A stretch of DNA of 64,000 bases, from contig WFMF01000164.1 of the NCBI GenBank assembly GCA_011033025.1, positions 1 through 64,000 of the forward strand, read 5' to 3'. Source of the DNA: Beroe forskalii. Taxonomy: Eukaryota > Ctenophora > Nuda > Beroida > Beroidae. Positions 45,401-55,663 of the stretch are shown here, in pieces. The position numbers and the translations under genes were made by a program. The notes under the pieces were generated by a model that was not told the origin of the DNA, searched no databases, and saw only the letters and a program-made list of their open reading frames with translations. The number at the start of each line of letters is the position of its first letter. Position 1 is the first letter of the stretch.

Positions 45401-47910
45401 AGAACAGTTCAATTTGCGGGGCTGCGCCCCCTTCAGGGGAATCAGCAGACAAGGGGGCTAACGCACCCGGGGCTAACTCGGGGTCAAACAGTGAGAACAA
45501 AAACAGGAAGAGTTCTGACGAATCAAAGGTGTCTACCCCGTCACCGGGGAACGATAAAACCGCGATCAGTCCTCGTGATAACACGTCAGAGGGGGCGTGT
45601 GACCCGCTTGTGGGGGAGCAACCCCCGACCTTCTCCTTCCACCTAGACAAGTACGAGAGTTTGAGCAAGGAGCAGCGAGCCTTGCTCCTCTGTGGGCACA
45701 GGATAGAGGAGCACCCCATGTACAAGCGACAGATACAGGGCATCGAGGCCATGAACATGCCCAAGGAGATGACAGACCGCTCAAACCGGAACAACATGCC
45801 CAATGGGCGGCTCATGCCGGCATTCTCTTTCCTCAAGGACATGGACAAGGTAAAGCATGGGGGGTTTGATTTGAGAATGTATTTGATTTGCTGTTGTGTA
45901 TTGTCGCTTACCCCTCATTTCTGTTACCAGTCTGTCATGCTATATATCTCTAACTAACTCCCCTTGTTCTGCAATCTGTCACTCAATACCCTTCCCTCCC
46001 CCTCAGGAAGCCGATCTGCCGGCCCCACCTCAAGACAAAACAGACTCGGAGAAGTCCCGGGAAGCCCTCATCGTGGAGACTTTGAAGAAGGAGCGACCCA
46101 AACCCGAGCCGGTGGTGAAACCCAAGCTAAACGTCATGGAGTGCTACCGCCCCAAAGCAAAGGGGGGCGAAGCCCCTGCCACCCCCAACCAGCCGTACGG
46201 GCCTCCCCCGCCCCCAAACCACAGCGCTAAGTTAAGTGTAAAGCAGGCGGAGCTGAAGAAAGCCGTCCTCTCCAAAGTAGAGATGCACCGGAACCAGAGT
46301 AACGCCGCCAAGGCGGCGCCCCAGAAGTCACCCGGTCCTAAGAAGAAGTCCGGGAGCAAGCAAGTGGGTCCTGGAACAGACCAGCCCTTCACACTGCCTA
46401 CCAACCTGAAGCAGTTCAAGGGGACCCCCACTAAACTGGTGGTATCTCACAAGGGGATAGAGGTGGTACCCCTCCACAAGGAGGGGGAGGAGGGGGCGCC
46501 GCCCCCCTCCGCTAAGAAGCAGCCCCTGAAAGAGGACAAGTCAGGGGACGAACCTGCAGCAAAACGTCCTGCGGAGCACAAGACAGTGATGAGCAAGCCT
46601 AAGGAGGAGGAGACCGGGGGAAAGAAGAAGAAGTTCAAGAAGAAGAAGAAGCGAAATGAGAGCCTGGGTAAGTTAGAGAAGCATTCTTATCTTTAATAAC
46701 TGCAAGTAATGCTTTCAATAATTGTCACTATTGAAGGACTGATAATTGTCACATAACTGATTATTCCTCATTACAGATGACATCTTCCTTCCGAAGTGCC
46801 AAGCCGATGTAAGTTTTTTTTCCGGTTTCAATTTGATGCACGTTTAATATGTGCAACCATAGTTCTATGATAACCTGATTACACAATCTTCCTGTAATAA
46901 GGCAATGACTTCTGACATCTTGGACCGATGATTTTCTAATAAGCTTACTATTGAATAAATACCCTGACACCTGGCAGGAATCCACCCCTAACCCCAGCCC
47001 TTCACCCCCCTCCTGGCATTCCTCCTGATATTAATATCCTGATATTTCTCCAACCCCCTCTCCCAAGTCCCACTTATACTACCATCCTGATTCCTGATGT
47101 TCCTCCCTCCCCCCTTGAGTATTACGTTTCTCCAACCCCACCCCTTCCCCGTGCATATGAAGTTTCTCCAACCCCCCCATAAGTATGACGTTTCCCCAAC
47201 CCCCCAATAAATATGACTTTTCTCCACCCCTCATGTGTATGACGTTCCTCCAACTTCCCCCCCCCCCATGAGCACGTTTCTCCAACCCCCGCCCCATAAG
47301 TATGAAGTTTCTCCGACCCCCCCCAAAAATGAGCATGACGTTTCTCCACCCCCCCCCCATGCGTATTACGCTTCCCCCATGAATATTACGTTTCCCCAAC
47401 CCCCCAATCCCATGAGTATGACGTTTCTCCAACCACCCCATGAGTATGACGTTTCTCATACCCCATAAACCCCCAACCCCCCATGAATATGACGTTTCTC
47501 TCCCCCCCTCCACCATGAGTATTACGTTTCTCCAACCCCCCACCATGAGTATTACGTTTTTCCCACCGCAGGAGATGGATTATCTGGAGGAATCTGAGAG
47601 GGAGCTGGAAGCTTTCAAGAGGTGAGATTGTCAAATATTGTTTACTGAGTAGTTGGAGCATTGTATTTTGGTAACGAAACCTCAAGTAACTGTTATTGCA
47701 CCATAATAATCTCATTTCCAGATGATTTTGGTTTTTCAAAGTTCGCTTGGGACCCGCTTATAAGATCTCCTTGTCAGTGACAACAACTGTAACAGTTACT
47801 TTTTATTAGATCACACTTATCCCAGGTTTTGCATGGACACTCAACCTCTCAAGACGAGGCAGAAAGTTCAGCTGAACTGGAAGAGTGTGAGCGCGAAGAA
47901 ACCCGTCTGA
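30434..47910 (+). CDS. FAM193: FAM193-family protein (5' end not found)
   Basis: Exons read from frame and GT-AG sites: 30434-30512, 31191-31264, 31573-31671, 31852-32048, 32778-32952, 33124-33274, 34440-34521, 37280-37370, 37971-38086, 38271-38378, about 42870-43094, 43863-44063, 44927-45849, 46007-46667, 46777-46808, 47572-47621 and 47826-47910 (stop). Together they give about 1115 residues, near the usual size for the family. Diagnostic parts are the Cys cluster YCACCYCELVGHPNPS followed by HNYEILREKLRKKLEY in exon 13, and the conserved tail DDIFLPK, then EMDYLEESERELEAFKR, then FCMDTQPLKTRQKVQLNW. FAM193 proteins are poorly characterised in animals. Phases agree at every junction except across the LINE-bearing intron (38379 to about 42870), where an extra exon or another donor is needed. 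Most introns contain private minisatellites. The gene is convergent with the GGT gene, 491 bp away. Confidence 0.85.
30522..31060. repeat. Intronic minisatellite, ~27-28 bp unit
   Basis: About 18 copies of CTTTACCTCTGATGTTTCTT plus ACTCCTCA fill FAM193 intron 1, starting about 10 bp after the donor at 30513. The last copies are disrupted. Confidence 0.9.
31276..31513. repeat. Intronic minisatellite, 30-bp unit with ATTGG boxes
   Basis: About eight copies of a unit containing CTCCTATTGGCTGTTAGGCG start about 11 bp after the exon 2 donor (31265). Each unit contains ATTGG, the complement of a CCAAT box. Confidence 0.9.
32060..32777. repeat. C-rich intronic repeat with decoy copies of the next exon
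   Basis: TCCTAACCCC-type units alternate with partial copies of the acceptor and start of the exon at 32778. Copies begin near 32229, 32442, 32499 and 32587, with up to about 45 bases matching (CCTCAGGTTGTGTGAGCGAG and onward). The final copy is the real exon. Confidence 0.85.
33288..33505. repeat. Intronic minisatellite of ACAGGATGTAC-type units
   Basis: Irregular 12-23 bp units (TACACAGGATGTAC, TACTACAGGATGTAC) start about 14 bp after the donor at 33275. Confidence 0.8.
33641..33712 (+). other. tRNA-like sequence / possible tRNA-derived SINE head
   Basis: An A-box-like TGGTGTAATGG and a B-box-like GGTTCGATGCC lie about 40 bases apart, the layout of a pol III internal promoter. The anticodon stem pairs poorly, so a functional tRNA is unlikely. 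A SINE or tRNA relic in a FAM193 intron is more plausible. Confidence 0.4.
33713..34439. other. Remainder of FAM193 intron 6
   Basis: AT-rich with no gene. 34160-34320 resembles parts of the MITE at 43233-43718 (AAAAATCCCC phrases and inverted pieces) and may be a diverged relative. Confidence 0.35.
34524..35085. repeat. Intronic minisatellite, 12-bp unit (GTAGGAGGGTCT)
   Basis: About 45 units begin within 3 bp of the donor at 34522 and include the donor-proximal sequence GTAGGAGGGTCT itself. Variants with GTTGGAGGGTCT alternate, making 24- to 36-bp higher-order repeats. Because the unit is a multiple of three, every frame stays open, which explains long spurious ORFs on both strands. Confidence 0.95.
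35973..36945. mobile_element. Foldback DNA element 2 (TA target duplication)
   Basis: The ends are GGGTGTAACAGAATTTCCCG and its complement, flanked by TA on both sides. The two arms of about 480 bp are inverted copies meeting at a short centre near 36460 (GTGACGTCATC). It is non-coding and inserted within a GTAT-rich microsatellite in FAM193 intron 7. Confidence 0.85.
37140..37279. repeat. Intronic minisatellite, 21-bp unit ending in the splice acceptor
   Basis: Units of CCTGTTCAGTACCGTCCTTT(T) run directly into the acceptor CCTTTTCAG of the exon at 37280. Each unit carries a pyrimidine run and a CAG, so each is a potential decoy acceptor. Confidence 0.85.
37795..37970. repeat. Intronic minisatellite, ~26-bp unit ending in the splice acceptor
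   Basis: About six or seven copies of a unit containing TGACAATGTAACCTCAGGTG occur. The last one supplies the true acceptor and first exon bases (CCTCAG, then GTG at 37971). Confidence 0.9.
38544..39812 (+). CDS. LINE-A ORF1 protein, PHD-like finger plus three CCCH fingers
   Basis: The start is the first ATG of the open frame (MVNLTKN), since the frame is open upstream only through non-ATG codons. Counting from this start: residues about 101-158 form a PHD-like Cys4-His-Cys3 cluster (CGDCGC, HCFKCFRGAHQC, WLCDECH). A Ser/Pro-rich linker follows, then about 235-313 hold three CCCH fingers (ending SCPYSH, NCPYFH, DCSKFH). A Pro-rich tail with PPPVMAYQPPP ends the protein. In CR1-like elements ORF1 binds the RNA and helps form the retrotransposition particle. 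A PHD finger is known in CR1-like ORF1; the CCCH array is less usual. The end meets the start of ORF2. Confidence 0.85.
   Translation: MVNLTKNCHKNDSENIKVIIGKLIDKADISIRPVISNFDCFQTNRSGNIQRLNQFNVALLESCATFLGIALSDDQGYKLFTKSTLVTRIYLGLMALMPAKCGDCGCDYVIDHEPETAPLFHCFKCFRGAHQCERNRTLHQTLSALDAPGGFVWLCDECHGVIDPIEPRKQRSRHTSGVLPSESHSSDSMPDLSTMSGGLSSTQDILPMHGTPAETPSSQVPENPPSSSQTDTPACQRYLKWNCPHGISGKKMIEGRSCPYSHSPRICYKYRSAGSSDSKGCKKGNNCPYFHPEICKAVVQNGSCAKKDCSKFHPSSARKKRGSDSKANPQAEKGRATKQKNVSSNSNSSDFLELRDLVVGMAAKLDSLEKRVEQGAVPAPPPVMAYQPPPMAYQAPPPPPMMPLGVSRLPPHHIPFSHHSYY
39812..42785 (+). pseudogene. LINE-A ORF2, endonuclease and reverse transcriptase, one frameshift
   Basis: The frame becomes recognisable at NARSLNPS (39812), touching the end of ORF1. 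The first methionine is at 39908. APE endonuclease motifs are ITESWL, RNGGGVLLYS, TGDFNLPQIDW and ELSDHE. Around 40958 a one-base insertion ends the frame at 40963, and it resumes at about 41001. The reverse transcriptase follows: SAPGPDGIP, NYRPVTLTSHV, LDYAKAFDKVD, GVPQGSVLGPLLF and the catalytic FADDT, then the thumb and C-terminus to 42785. No C-terminal zinc knuckle or RNase H is seen, as usual for CR1/L2. A single consensus error could explain the frameshift. Confidence 0.87.
43233..43718. mobile_element. MITE with TA target duplication
   Basis: The terminal inverted repeats are CCTTAGGAGGTCTATTTAT and its complement, flanked by TA. The interior is AT-rich with two copies of a GGGGATTTTT ... 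AATCCCCATATTTTC phrase. It sits in a FAM193 intron within a small tandem repeat (next entry). Confidence 0.8.
43735..43862. repeat. Intronic tandem repeat, ~36-bp unit
   Basis: Three copies of a unit containing AACCTTGAAGTGTCTAGCTT, ending in ACCCTCAG, precede the exon at 43863. A fourth partial copy lies left of the MITE near 43210. Confidence 0.75.
44150..44926. repeat. Intronic minisatellite carrying decoy splice acceptors
   Basis: Roughly 18 units of about 40-45 bp have the form CCCTCAGGGTGTGACAGCAC followed by a pyrimidine-rich stretch. Two units (near 44651 and 44834) extend into AGCAGCACGCAAACCATT, matching the first 30 bases or so of the true exon at 44927. Each repeats a polypyrimidine tract plus CAG. 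Confidence 0.9.
46990..47571. repeat. Intronic minisatellite, ~26-bp unit ending in the splice acceptor
   Basis: Units such as CCCCATGAGTATGACGTTTC plus TCCAACCC fill the intron before the exon at 47572. The final unit merges into the acceptor TTTTTCCCACCGCAG. Confidence 0.9.
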
Positions 47911-48401
47911 GTCCGGCCCGGTTACCCTTAGAGTGGAACTTGAACAATACTTCCAGTCACTTGTTTACGTAATGCTGGCGTGTGAACTTAAATCCGATAA
48001 AATTTTGTATTATTTTCTAGTTTTTAGAATTTTATCAAATGGGCTAATTCTGTTTGTTAATATTGTGTTAATTTGTGTTACGAATATCACGAGTTTAATG
48101 ATTCCAATGAATGGCGATATAAAATAGAGATACTGGAAAACTCCGACGAATACGAAACAGGGACACGATAGATTGGTATGCTTTCAAGCGAACTTGAAAC
48201 GTCAATTATAATATTTACATTGCAAATTTAAAAGACAATCCCAAATAAAATTCTGAATATTTAACTTCACGCACCCTCCAATTGAAATTTGAATTAAAAA
48301 CACCTCTGGAGTCCACATTCATTGCCATCTCAACCCTTTTGCTGCTGTTAAATGTGAAACACCGTCTCTTAAAACTGTCTAATATCTCCTTCCTATGTCT
48401 C

Positions 48402-51400
48402 TCAATGTCGCTCTATGTCGCTGAGGTGTTGCACCCTCCCGCTCCCCTCCTTCCTGGGGTCCCCCTCTACTTCGAAGCCGTGTAGTCTGGAGATGGTGTT
48501 GACTGAGCTGGGTACCTCCCCCTTAGGGTACGCCTCCATCTGGTACCCCATCCTCTCCAAACCCTCCACGATGTGACGTGGTAACCAGGACTCGTAGTTC
48601 ACCACGTTGTTCAGCTGATCGTGTACTCTGGCTGCATGTGCGTTGTCTCCCAGCCCCATGTCCCAATCCACTGCCCTGATTAGTGAGAGGGTGGTGCTGG
48701 TGATTATCCGGGAGCCCCCCTCAGCACCAGACACAAACACCACCTCTCCCGCCTCGTCCAGGGCTATCATAGGACTGGCAGAGGACTGAGCTCGCTTCCT
48801 GGGCGCTATGAAGTTCTCAGGAGCTGCAGGGAATCCGAACTCGTTGATAACTCCGGGGATGGAGAAGTCGTTCATCTCGTTGTTGAGCACTATTCCGTCC
48901 TCTGTCATGACACAGGAGCCGAAGTAAGTGTTGACTGAGGACATGACGGAGACAGCGTCCCCCTCCGGTCCCACCACTGAGACGTGGGTCGTGTGGGTGT
49001 TGTCGCGGGTCTGGTAGATGGGTCCTCCCTCCATGTAGTCCTGAGGGCTGGAGTAGGGGGTGATCTGGCCCTGTCTGTTCTCCTTCAGGTGTTTGGAGAG
49101 GATATCCCGCGCCCAGGAGCCGTCTTTAATCTTCCTAATCACCCACCGGCTCTGTTTGGAAAAGTCCTTGTCCCCAGTGTAGCCCCTCATCGCGTAGCCG
49201 AACCTGAACGCTTCCAAGATCTTGTTGTAGGAGGCGGTGTCGTTGCGGGAGATGTCGAAGTTATCAAGGAGCTGGAGGATTAGGGATATCACGTGACCAG
49301 AGGAGGGGGAGGGCGTGGTCAGTACGTTCAGGGACCGGTAATCCACACTCATGGGGTCCTCAACCTTCACTCGGTACTTCTTCAGGTCTCCCAACGTCAG
49401 GATACCATCCCGGGCGTCCTGGGATGAGACACGTTAGGTATAGGCAGTGTCAGTACTGAGTTTCTAGGAAACTAGGAACCTTGACATTATAACTTTGCAT
49501 TTTGTCGACAGTGCAGCGCATAATGGCAGTTGCATTGCATGCAGTAGCGATATTGATAATTTTTACAAATAATACAGCCTATAGGTACTATTCAACTCAC
49601 TGAAGCCTTAACGATGTTGCTGGCTATATTCTTCTTGTAGAACGCATTAGGTCCCTTCTTAGCGATGGCCTCGTAGGTGTCTGCCAGCCTCTCGTTCCTG
49701 AACATGTCGCCCTCTCTGAGATGAGAGTTGGCGTTGTTCCGGTTGTTGAAGAAGATGCTCCTTGCCACCTTGTCCTTCACCAGCTCGTTCTTCACCACTT
49801 TGAGGGCCAGCTCCATGTGCCCTGTCACTCTGATGCCTTCTCTCAGCATGGCGATAGTAGGAGCGAATAGCTCCTCCCAGTTCAGTCTGCCGTACTTCTG
49901 ATGTGCTTGGAAGTGTCCAGCAATCTCTCCCGGGACACTCACTGCCTTGCCCCCGTACACAGATTCCCTGGGGTTGTCTACGAACATGTCCTTGTAAGCT
50001 GCCTGGGGAGCCTGGTTCCTGAAGTTGATGGCTGTGTTTTCCTCTCCACTGTGTATCAGCATGAAGCCTCCTCCCCCTATGCCGTTAGACTGCGGCTGCA
50101 CTGCGCCCAGACACAGCAGAGTTGAGATGGCGGCGTCCACCGAACTGCCACCCATAGCCATGGTGTTCATGCCTATCTTAGTGCAGGCGTCATGGTCTGA
50201 AGCCACCGCCACTTTAGTGTCCTCTCTCTGGGGCTCCCACTCAGGACAGTGTCTGTAGCCGCAGTGAGTGTACGCCTTCTTCTCAGCCTCCATACACCGC
50301 CCCCTCTCATACCTCTCCCTCTCAGTCCTGGGCTCACATCCCACCACGTCTTGGGGAACGTAGCCTGCGGGGGGTGAAGTGTTACTATGGGCAACATGGT
50401 AACAGGGTGAGATGTTACCATGGCAACAGCTACCATGCCAACACATCCCACCACGTCCTGGGGAACGTAGCCTGCGGGGGGTGAAGTGTTACTAAGGGCA
50501 ACATGGTAACAGGGTGAGATGTTACCATGGCAACAGCTACCATGCCAACACATCCCACCACGTCTTGGGGAATGTAGCCTGCGGGGGGTGAAGTGTTACT
50601 AAGGGCAACATGGTAACAGGGTGAGATGTTACCATGGCAACAGCTACCATGCCAACACACCCCACCACGTCCTGGGGAACGTAGCCTGCGGGGGGTGAAG
50701 TGTTACTAAGGGCAACATGGTAACAGGGTGAGATGTTACCATGGCAACAGCTACCATGCCAACACATCCCACCACGTCCTGGGGAACGTAGCCTGCGGGG
50801 GTGAAGTGTTACTAAGGGCAACATGGTAACAGGGTGAGATGTTACCATGGCAACAGCTACCATGCCAACACATCCCACCACGTCCTGGGGAACGTAGCCT
50901 GCGGGGGTGAAGTGTTACTAAGGGCAACATGGTAACAGGGTGAGATGTTACCATGGCAACAGCTACCATGCCAACACATCCCACCACGTCCTGGGGAACG
51001 TAGCCTGCGGGGGTGAAGTGTTACTATGGGCAACATGGTAACAGGGTGAGATGTTACCATGGCAACAGCTACCATGCCAACACATCCCACCACGTCCTGG
51101 GGAACGTAGCCTGCGGGGGGTGAAGTGTTACTAAGGGCAACATGGTAACAGGGTGAGATGTTACCATGGCAACAGCTACCATGCCAAAACATCCCACCAC
51201 GTCTTGGAGAACGTAGCCTGCGGGGGGTGAAGTGTTACTAAGGGTAACATGGTAACAGGGTGAGATGTTACCATGGCAACAGCTACCATGCCAAAACATC
51301 CCACCACGTCCTGAGGAACGTAGCCTGCGGGGGGTGAAGTGTTACTATGGGCAACATGGTAACAGGGTGAGATGTTACGATGGCAACAGCTACCATGCCA

Positions 51401-54400
51401 AAACATCCCACCACGTCCTGAGGAACGTAGCCTGCGGGGGGTGAAGTGTTACTATGGACAACATGGTAACAAGGTGAGATGTTACCATGGCAACAGCTAC
51501 CATGCCAACACATCCCACCACGTCCTGGGGGACGTAGCCTGCGGGGGGTGAAGTGTTACTAAGGGCAACATGGTAACAGGGTGAGATGTTACCATGGCAA
51601 CAGCTACCATGCCAACACATCCCACCACGTCCTGGGGAACGTAGCCTGCGGGGGTGAAGTGTTACTAAGGGCAACATGGTAACAGGGTGAGATGTTACCA
51701 TGGCAACAGCTACCATGCCAAAACATCCCACCACGTCTTGGGGAACGTAGCCTGCGGGGGGGTGAAGTGTTACTATGGGCAACATGGTAACAGGGTGAGA
51801 TGTTACCATGGCAACAGCTACCATGCCAACACATCCCACCACGTCCTGGGGAACGTAGCCTGCGGGGGTGAAGTGTTACTAAGGGCAACATGGTAACAGG
51901 GTGAGATGTTACCATGGCAACAGCTACCATGCCAACACATCCCACCACGTCCTAAGGAACGTAGCCTGCGGGGGTGAAGTGTTACTATGGGTAACAGGGT
52001 GAGATGTTACCATGGCAACAGCTACCATGCCAACACATCCCACAACGTCCTGGGGAACGTAGCCTGCGGGGGGTGAAGTGTTACTAAGGGCAACATGGTA
52101 ACAGGGTGAAATGTTACCATGACAACAGCTACCATGCCAACACATCCCACCACGTCTTGGGGAACGTAGCCTGCGGGAGGTGAAGTGTTACTAAGGGTAG
52201 GTAACAGGGTGAGATGTTACCATGGCAACAGCTACCATGGCAACACATCCCACCACGTCCTGGGGAACGTAGCCTGCGGGGGGTGAAGTGTTACTATGGG
52301 CAATATGGTAACAGGGTGAGATGTTACCATGGCAACAACTACCATGCCAACACATCCCACCACGTCCTGGGGAACGTAGCCTGCGGGAGGTGAAGTGTTA
52401 CTAAGGGTAACATGGTAACAGGGTGAGATGTTACCATGGCAACAGCTACCATGCCAACACATCCCACCACGTCCTGGGGAACGTAGCCTGCGGGGGGTGA
52501 AGTGTTACTAAGGGCAACATGGTAACAGGGTGAGATGTTACCATGGCAACAGCTACCATGCCAACACATCCCACCACGTCCTGGGGAACGTAGCCTGCGG
52601 GGGTGAAGTGTTACTATGGGTAACAGGGTGAGATGTTACCATGGCAACAGCTACCATGCCAACACATCCCACCACGTCCTGGGGAACGTAGCCTGCGGGG
52701 GTGAAGTGTTACTAAGGGCAACATGGTAACAGGGTGAGATGTTACCATGGCAACAGCTACCATGCCAACATCCCCACCACGTCCTGGGAACGTAGCCTGC
52801 GGGGGTGAAGTGTTACTAAGGGCAACATGGTAACAGGGTGAGATGTTACCATGGCAACAGCTACCATGCCAACACATCCCACCACGTCCTGGGGAACGTA
52901 GCCTGCGGGGGGTGAAGTGTTACTAAGGGCAACATGGTAACAGGGTGAGATGTTACCATGGCAACAGCTACCATGCCAACACATCCCACCACGTCCTGGG
53001 GAACGTAGCCTGCGGGGGTGAAGTGTTACTATGGGCAACATGGTAACAGGGTGAGATATTTACCATGGCAACAGCTACCATGCCAACACATCCCACCACG
53101 TCCTGGGGAACGTAGCCTGCGGGGGGGTGAAGTGTTACTAAGGGCAACATGGTAACAGGGTGAGATGTTACCATGGCAACAGCTACCATGCCAACACATC
53201 CCACCACGTCCTGGGGAACGTAGCCTGCGGGGGGTGAAGTGTTACTAAGGGCAACATGGTAACAGGGTGAGATGTTACCATGGCAACACATCCCACCACG
53301 TCCTGTGGAACGTAGCCTGCGGGGGTGAAGTGTTACTAAGGGCAACATGGTAACAGGGTGAGATGTTACCATGGCAACAGCTACCATGCCAACACCCCCC
53401 ACCACGTCCTGGGGAACCTGCAGGGGTGAGCCTGCGGGGGTGAAGGGTGTTACTATGGGGCAACATGGTAACAGGGTGAGATGTTACCATGGCAACAGCT
53501 ACCATGCCAACACATCCCACCACGTCCTGAGGAACGTAGCCTGCGGGGGGTGAAGTGTTACTAAGGGCAACATGGTAACAGGGTGAGATGTTACCATGGC
53601 AACAGCTACCATGCCAACACATCCCACCACGTCCTGGGGAACGTAGCCTGCGGGGGGTGAAGTGTTACTAAGGGCAACATGGTAACAGGGTGAGATGTTA
53701 CCATGGCAACAGCTACCATGCCAACACATCCCACCACGTCCTGGGGAACGTAGCCTGCGGGGGTGAAGTGTTACTAAGGGCAACATGGTAACAGGGTGAG
53801 ATGTTACCATGGCAACAGCTACCATGCCAACACATCCCACCACGTCCTGGGGAACGTAGCCTGCGGGGGGTGAAGTGTTACTAAGGGCAACATGGTAACA
53901 GGGTGAGATGTTACCATGGCAACAGCTACCATGCCAACACATCCCACCACGTCCTGGGGAACGTAGCCTGCGGGGGGTGAAGTGTTACTAAGGGCAACAT
54001 GGTAACAGGGTGAGATGTTACCATGGCAACAGCTACCATGCCAACACATCCCACCACGTCCTGGGGAACGTAGCCTGCGGGGGGGGTGAAGTGTTACTAT
54101 GGGCAACATGGTAACAGGGTGAGATGTTACCATGGCAACAGCTACCATGCCAACACATCCCACCACGTCCTGGGGAACGTAGCCTGCGGGGGGTGAAGTG
54201 TTACTAAGGGCAACATGGTAACAGGGTGAGATGTTACCATGGCAACAGCTACCATGCCAACACATCCCACCACGTCCTGGGGAACGTAGCCTGCGGGGGG
54301 TGAAGTGTTACTAAGGGCAACATGGTAACAGGGTGAGATGTTACCATGGCAACAGCTACCATGCCAACACATCCCACCACGTCCTGGGGAACGTAGCCTG

Positions 54401-55663
54401 CGGGGGTGAAGTGTTACTAAGGGCAACATGGTAACAGGGTGAGATGTTACCATGGCAACAGCTACCATGCCAACACATCCCACCACGTCCTGGGGAACGT
54501 AGCCTGCGGGGGGTGAAGTGTTACTAAGGGCAACATGGTAACAGGGTGACACCACGTCCTGGGGAACGTAGCCTGCGGGGGTGAAGTGTTACCAAGGGCA
54601 ACATGGTAACAGGGTGAGATGTTACCATGGCAACAGCTACCATGCCAACACATCCCACCACGTCCTGGGGAACGTAGCCTGCGGGGGTGAAGTGTTACTA
54701 AGGGCAACATGGTAACAGGGTGAGATGTTACCATGGCAACAGCTACCATGCCAACACATCCCACCACGTCCTGGGGAACGTAGCCTGCGGGGGTGAAGTG
54801 TTACTATGGGCAACATGGTAACAGGGTGAGATGTTACCATGGCAACAGCTACCATGCCAACACATCCCACCACGTCCTGGGGAACGTAGCCTGCGGGGGG
54901 TGAAGTGTTACTAAGGGCAACATGGTAACAGGGTGAGATGTTACCATGGCAACAGCTACCATGCCAACACATCCCACCACGTCCTGGGAACGTAGCCTGC
55001 GGGGGTGAAGTGTTACTAAGGGCAACATGGTAACAGGGTGAGATGTTACCATGGCAACAGCTACCATGCCAACACATCCCACCACGTCCTGGGGAACGTA
55101 GCCTGCGGGGGGGGTGTTACTAAAGGGCAACATGTGGTAACAGGGTGAGACAACAGCTACCCCACCACATAAACGTAGGCGGGGGTGAAGTGTTACTAAG
55201 GGCAACATGGTAACAGGGGTGAGATGTTACCATGGCAACAGCTACCATGCCAACACATCCCACCACGTCCTGAGGAACGTAGCCTGCGGGGGGTGAAGTG
55301 TTACTAAGGGCAACATGGTAACAGGGTGAGATGTTGCCATGGCAACAGCTACCATGCCAACACATCCCACCACGTCTTGGGGAACGTAGCCTGCGGGGGA
55401 AGGGGTCTTAAGGACAAAAACTACTTTGATAACTTTGTCCAAAGGACTGGTTAAAATTTAAAAAGGCCGGTTTAAAATGGGCCCAGTTAAATTAAAGCGG
55501 TGATAAGAATTGCCATTATATTTGAAAGTGAATGATAAACAATCTCACCATTGTTTACGCAGTGTTTGAAGAGCTTCTTGGCACTTTGACAAGACAGGAC
55601 GTTCTGTGTCGTGGAGTGTAGACACAGAACTACCACCAGTGCAGACAGCTGCCAAAACCTCAT
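48402..55663 (-). CDS. GGT: Gamma-glutamyltransferase (gamma-glutamyl transpeptidase)
   Basis: Three coding exons on the minus strand: 55663-55549, 50364-49601 and 49418-48402, with phases 1 and 0, giving 631 residues (family usually about 570). The ATG at 55663 starts a hydrophobic signal-anchor (MRFWQLSALVVVLCLHS), matching the type II membrane topology of animal GGTs. These enzymes cleave glutathione outside the cell and transfer the glutamyl group. Family motifs: MGGSSVDAAISTLLCLG, NGIGGGGFMLIH, VSVPGEIAG, ADTYEAIAKKG, EAFRFGYAMRG, the autocleavage and catalytic site TTHVSV (nucleophile Thr about residue 436), GIVLNNEMNDFS and the oxyanion stretch AEGGSRIITST. A Cys-rich insert of about 50 residues after the anchor (GCEPRTERERYERGRCMEAE) is unusual. 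All catalytic parts are present. Intron 1 is 5.2 kb and almost wholly minisatellite. Confidence 0.92.
50365..55400. repeat. ~107-bp minisatellite filling GGT intron 1, with acceptor copies
   Basis: About 47 tandem units occupy the intron. Read on the minus strand, each has GCTACGTTCCCCAGGACGTG (the first bases of GGT exon 2), then a segment absent from the exon (GGCATGGTAGCTGTTGCCAT), then CTTAGTAACACTTCACCCCC and GCAG. The end of each unit is therefore a complete branch-point-like, pyrimidine and AG acceptor. The unit next to exon 2 supplies the true acceptor. Units differ mostly by single bases and G-run length. Confidence 0.95.

Noticed and set aside
50173..55442. Series of minus-strand frames with MCWHGSCCHGNISPCYHV
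   Set aside because: They are products of the ~107-bp intronic minisatellite in GGT intron 1. Only the part from 50364 downward is exon.
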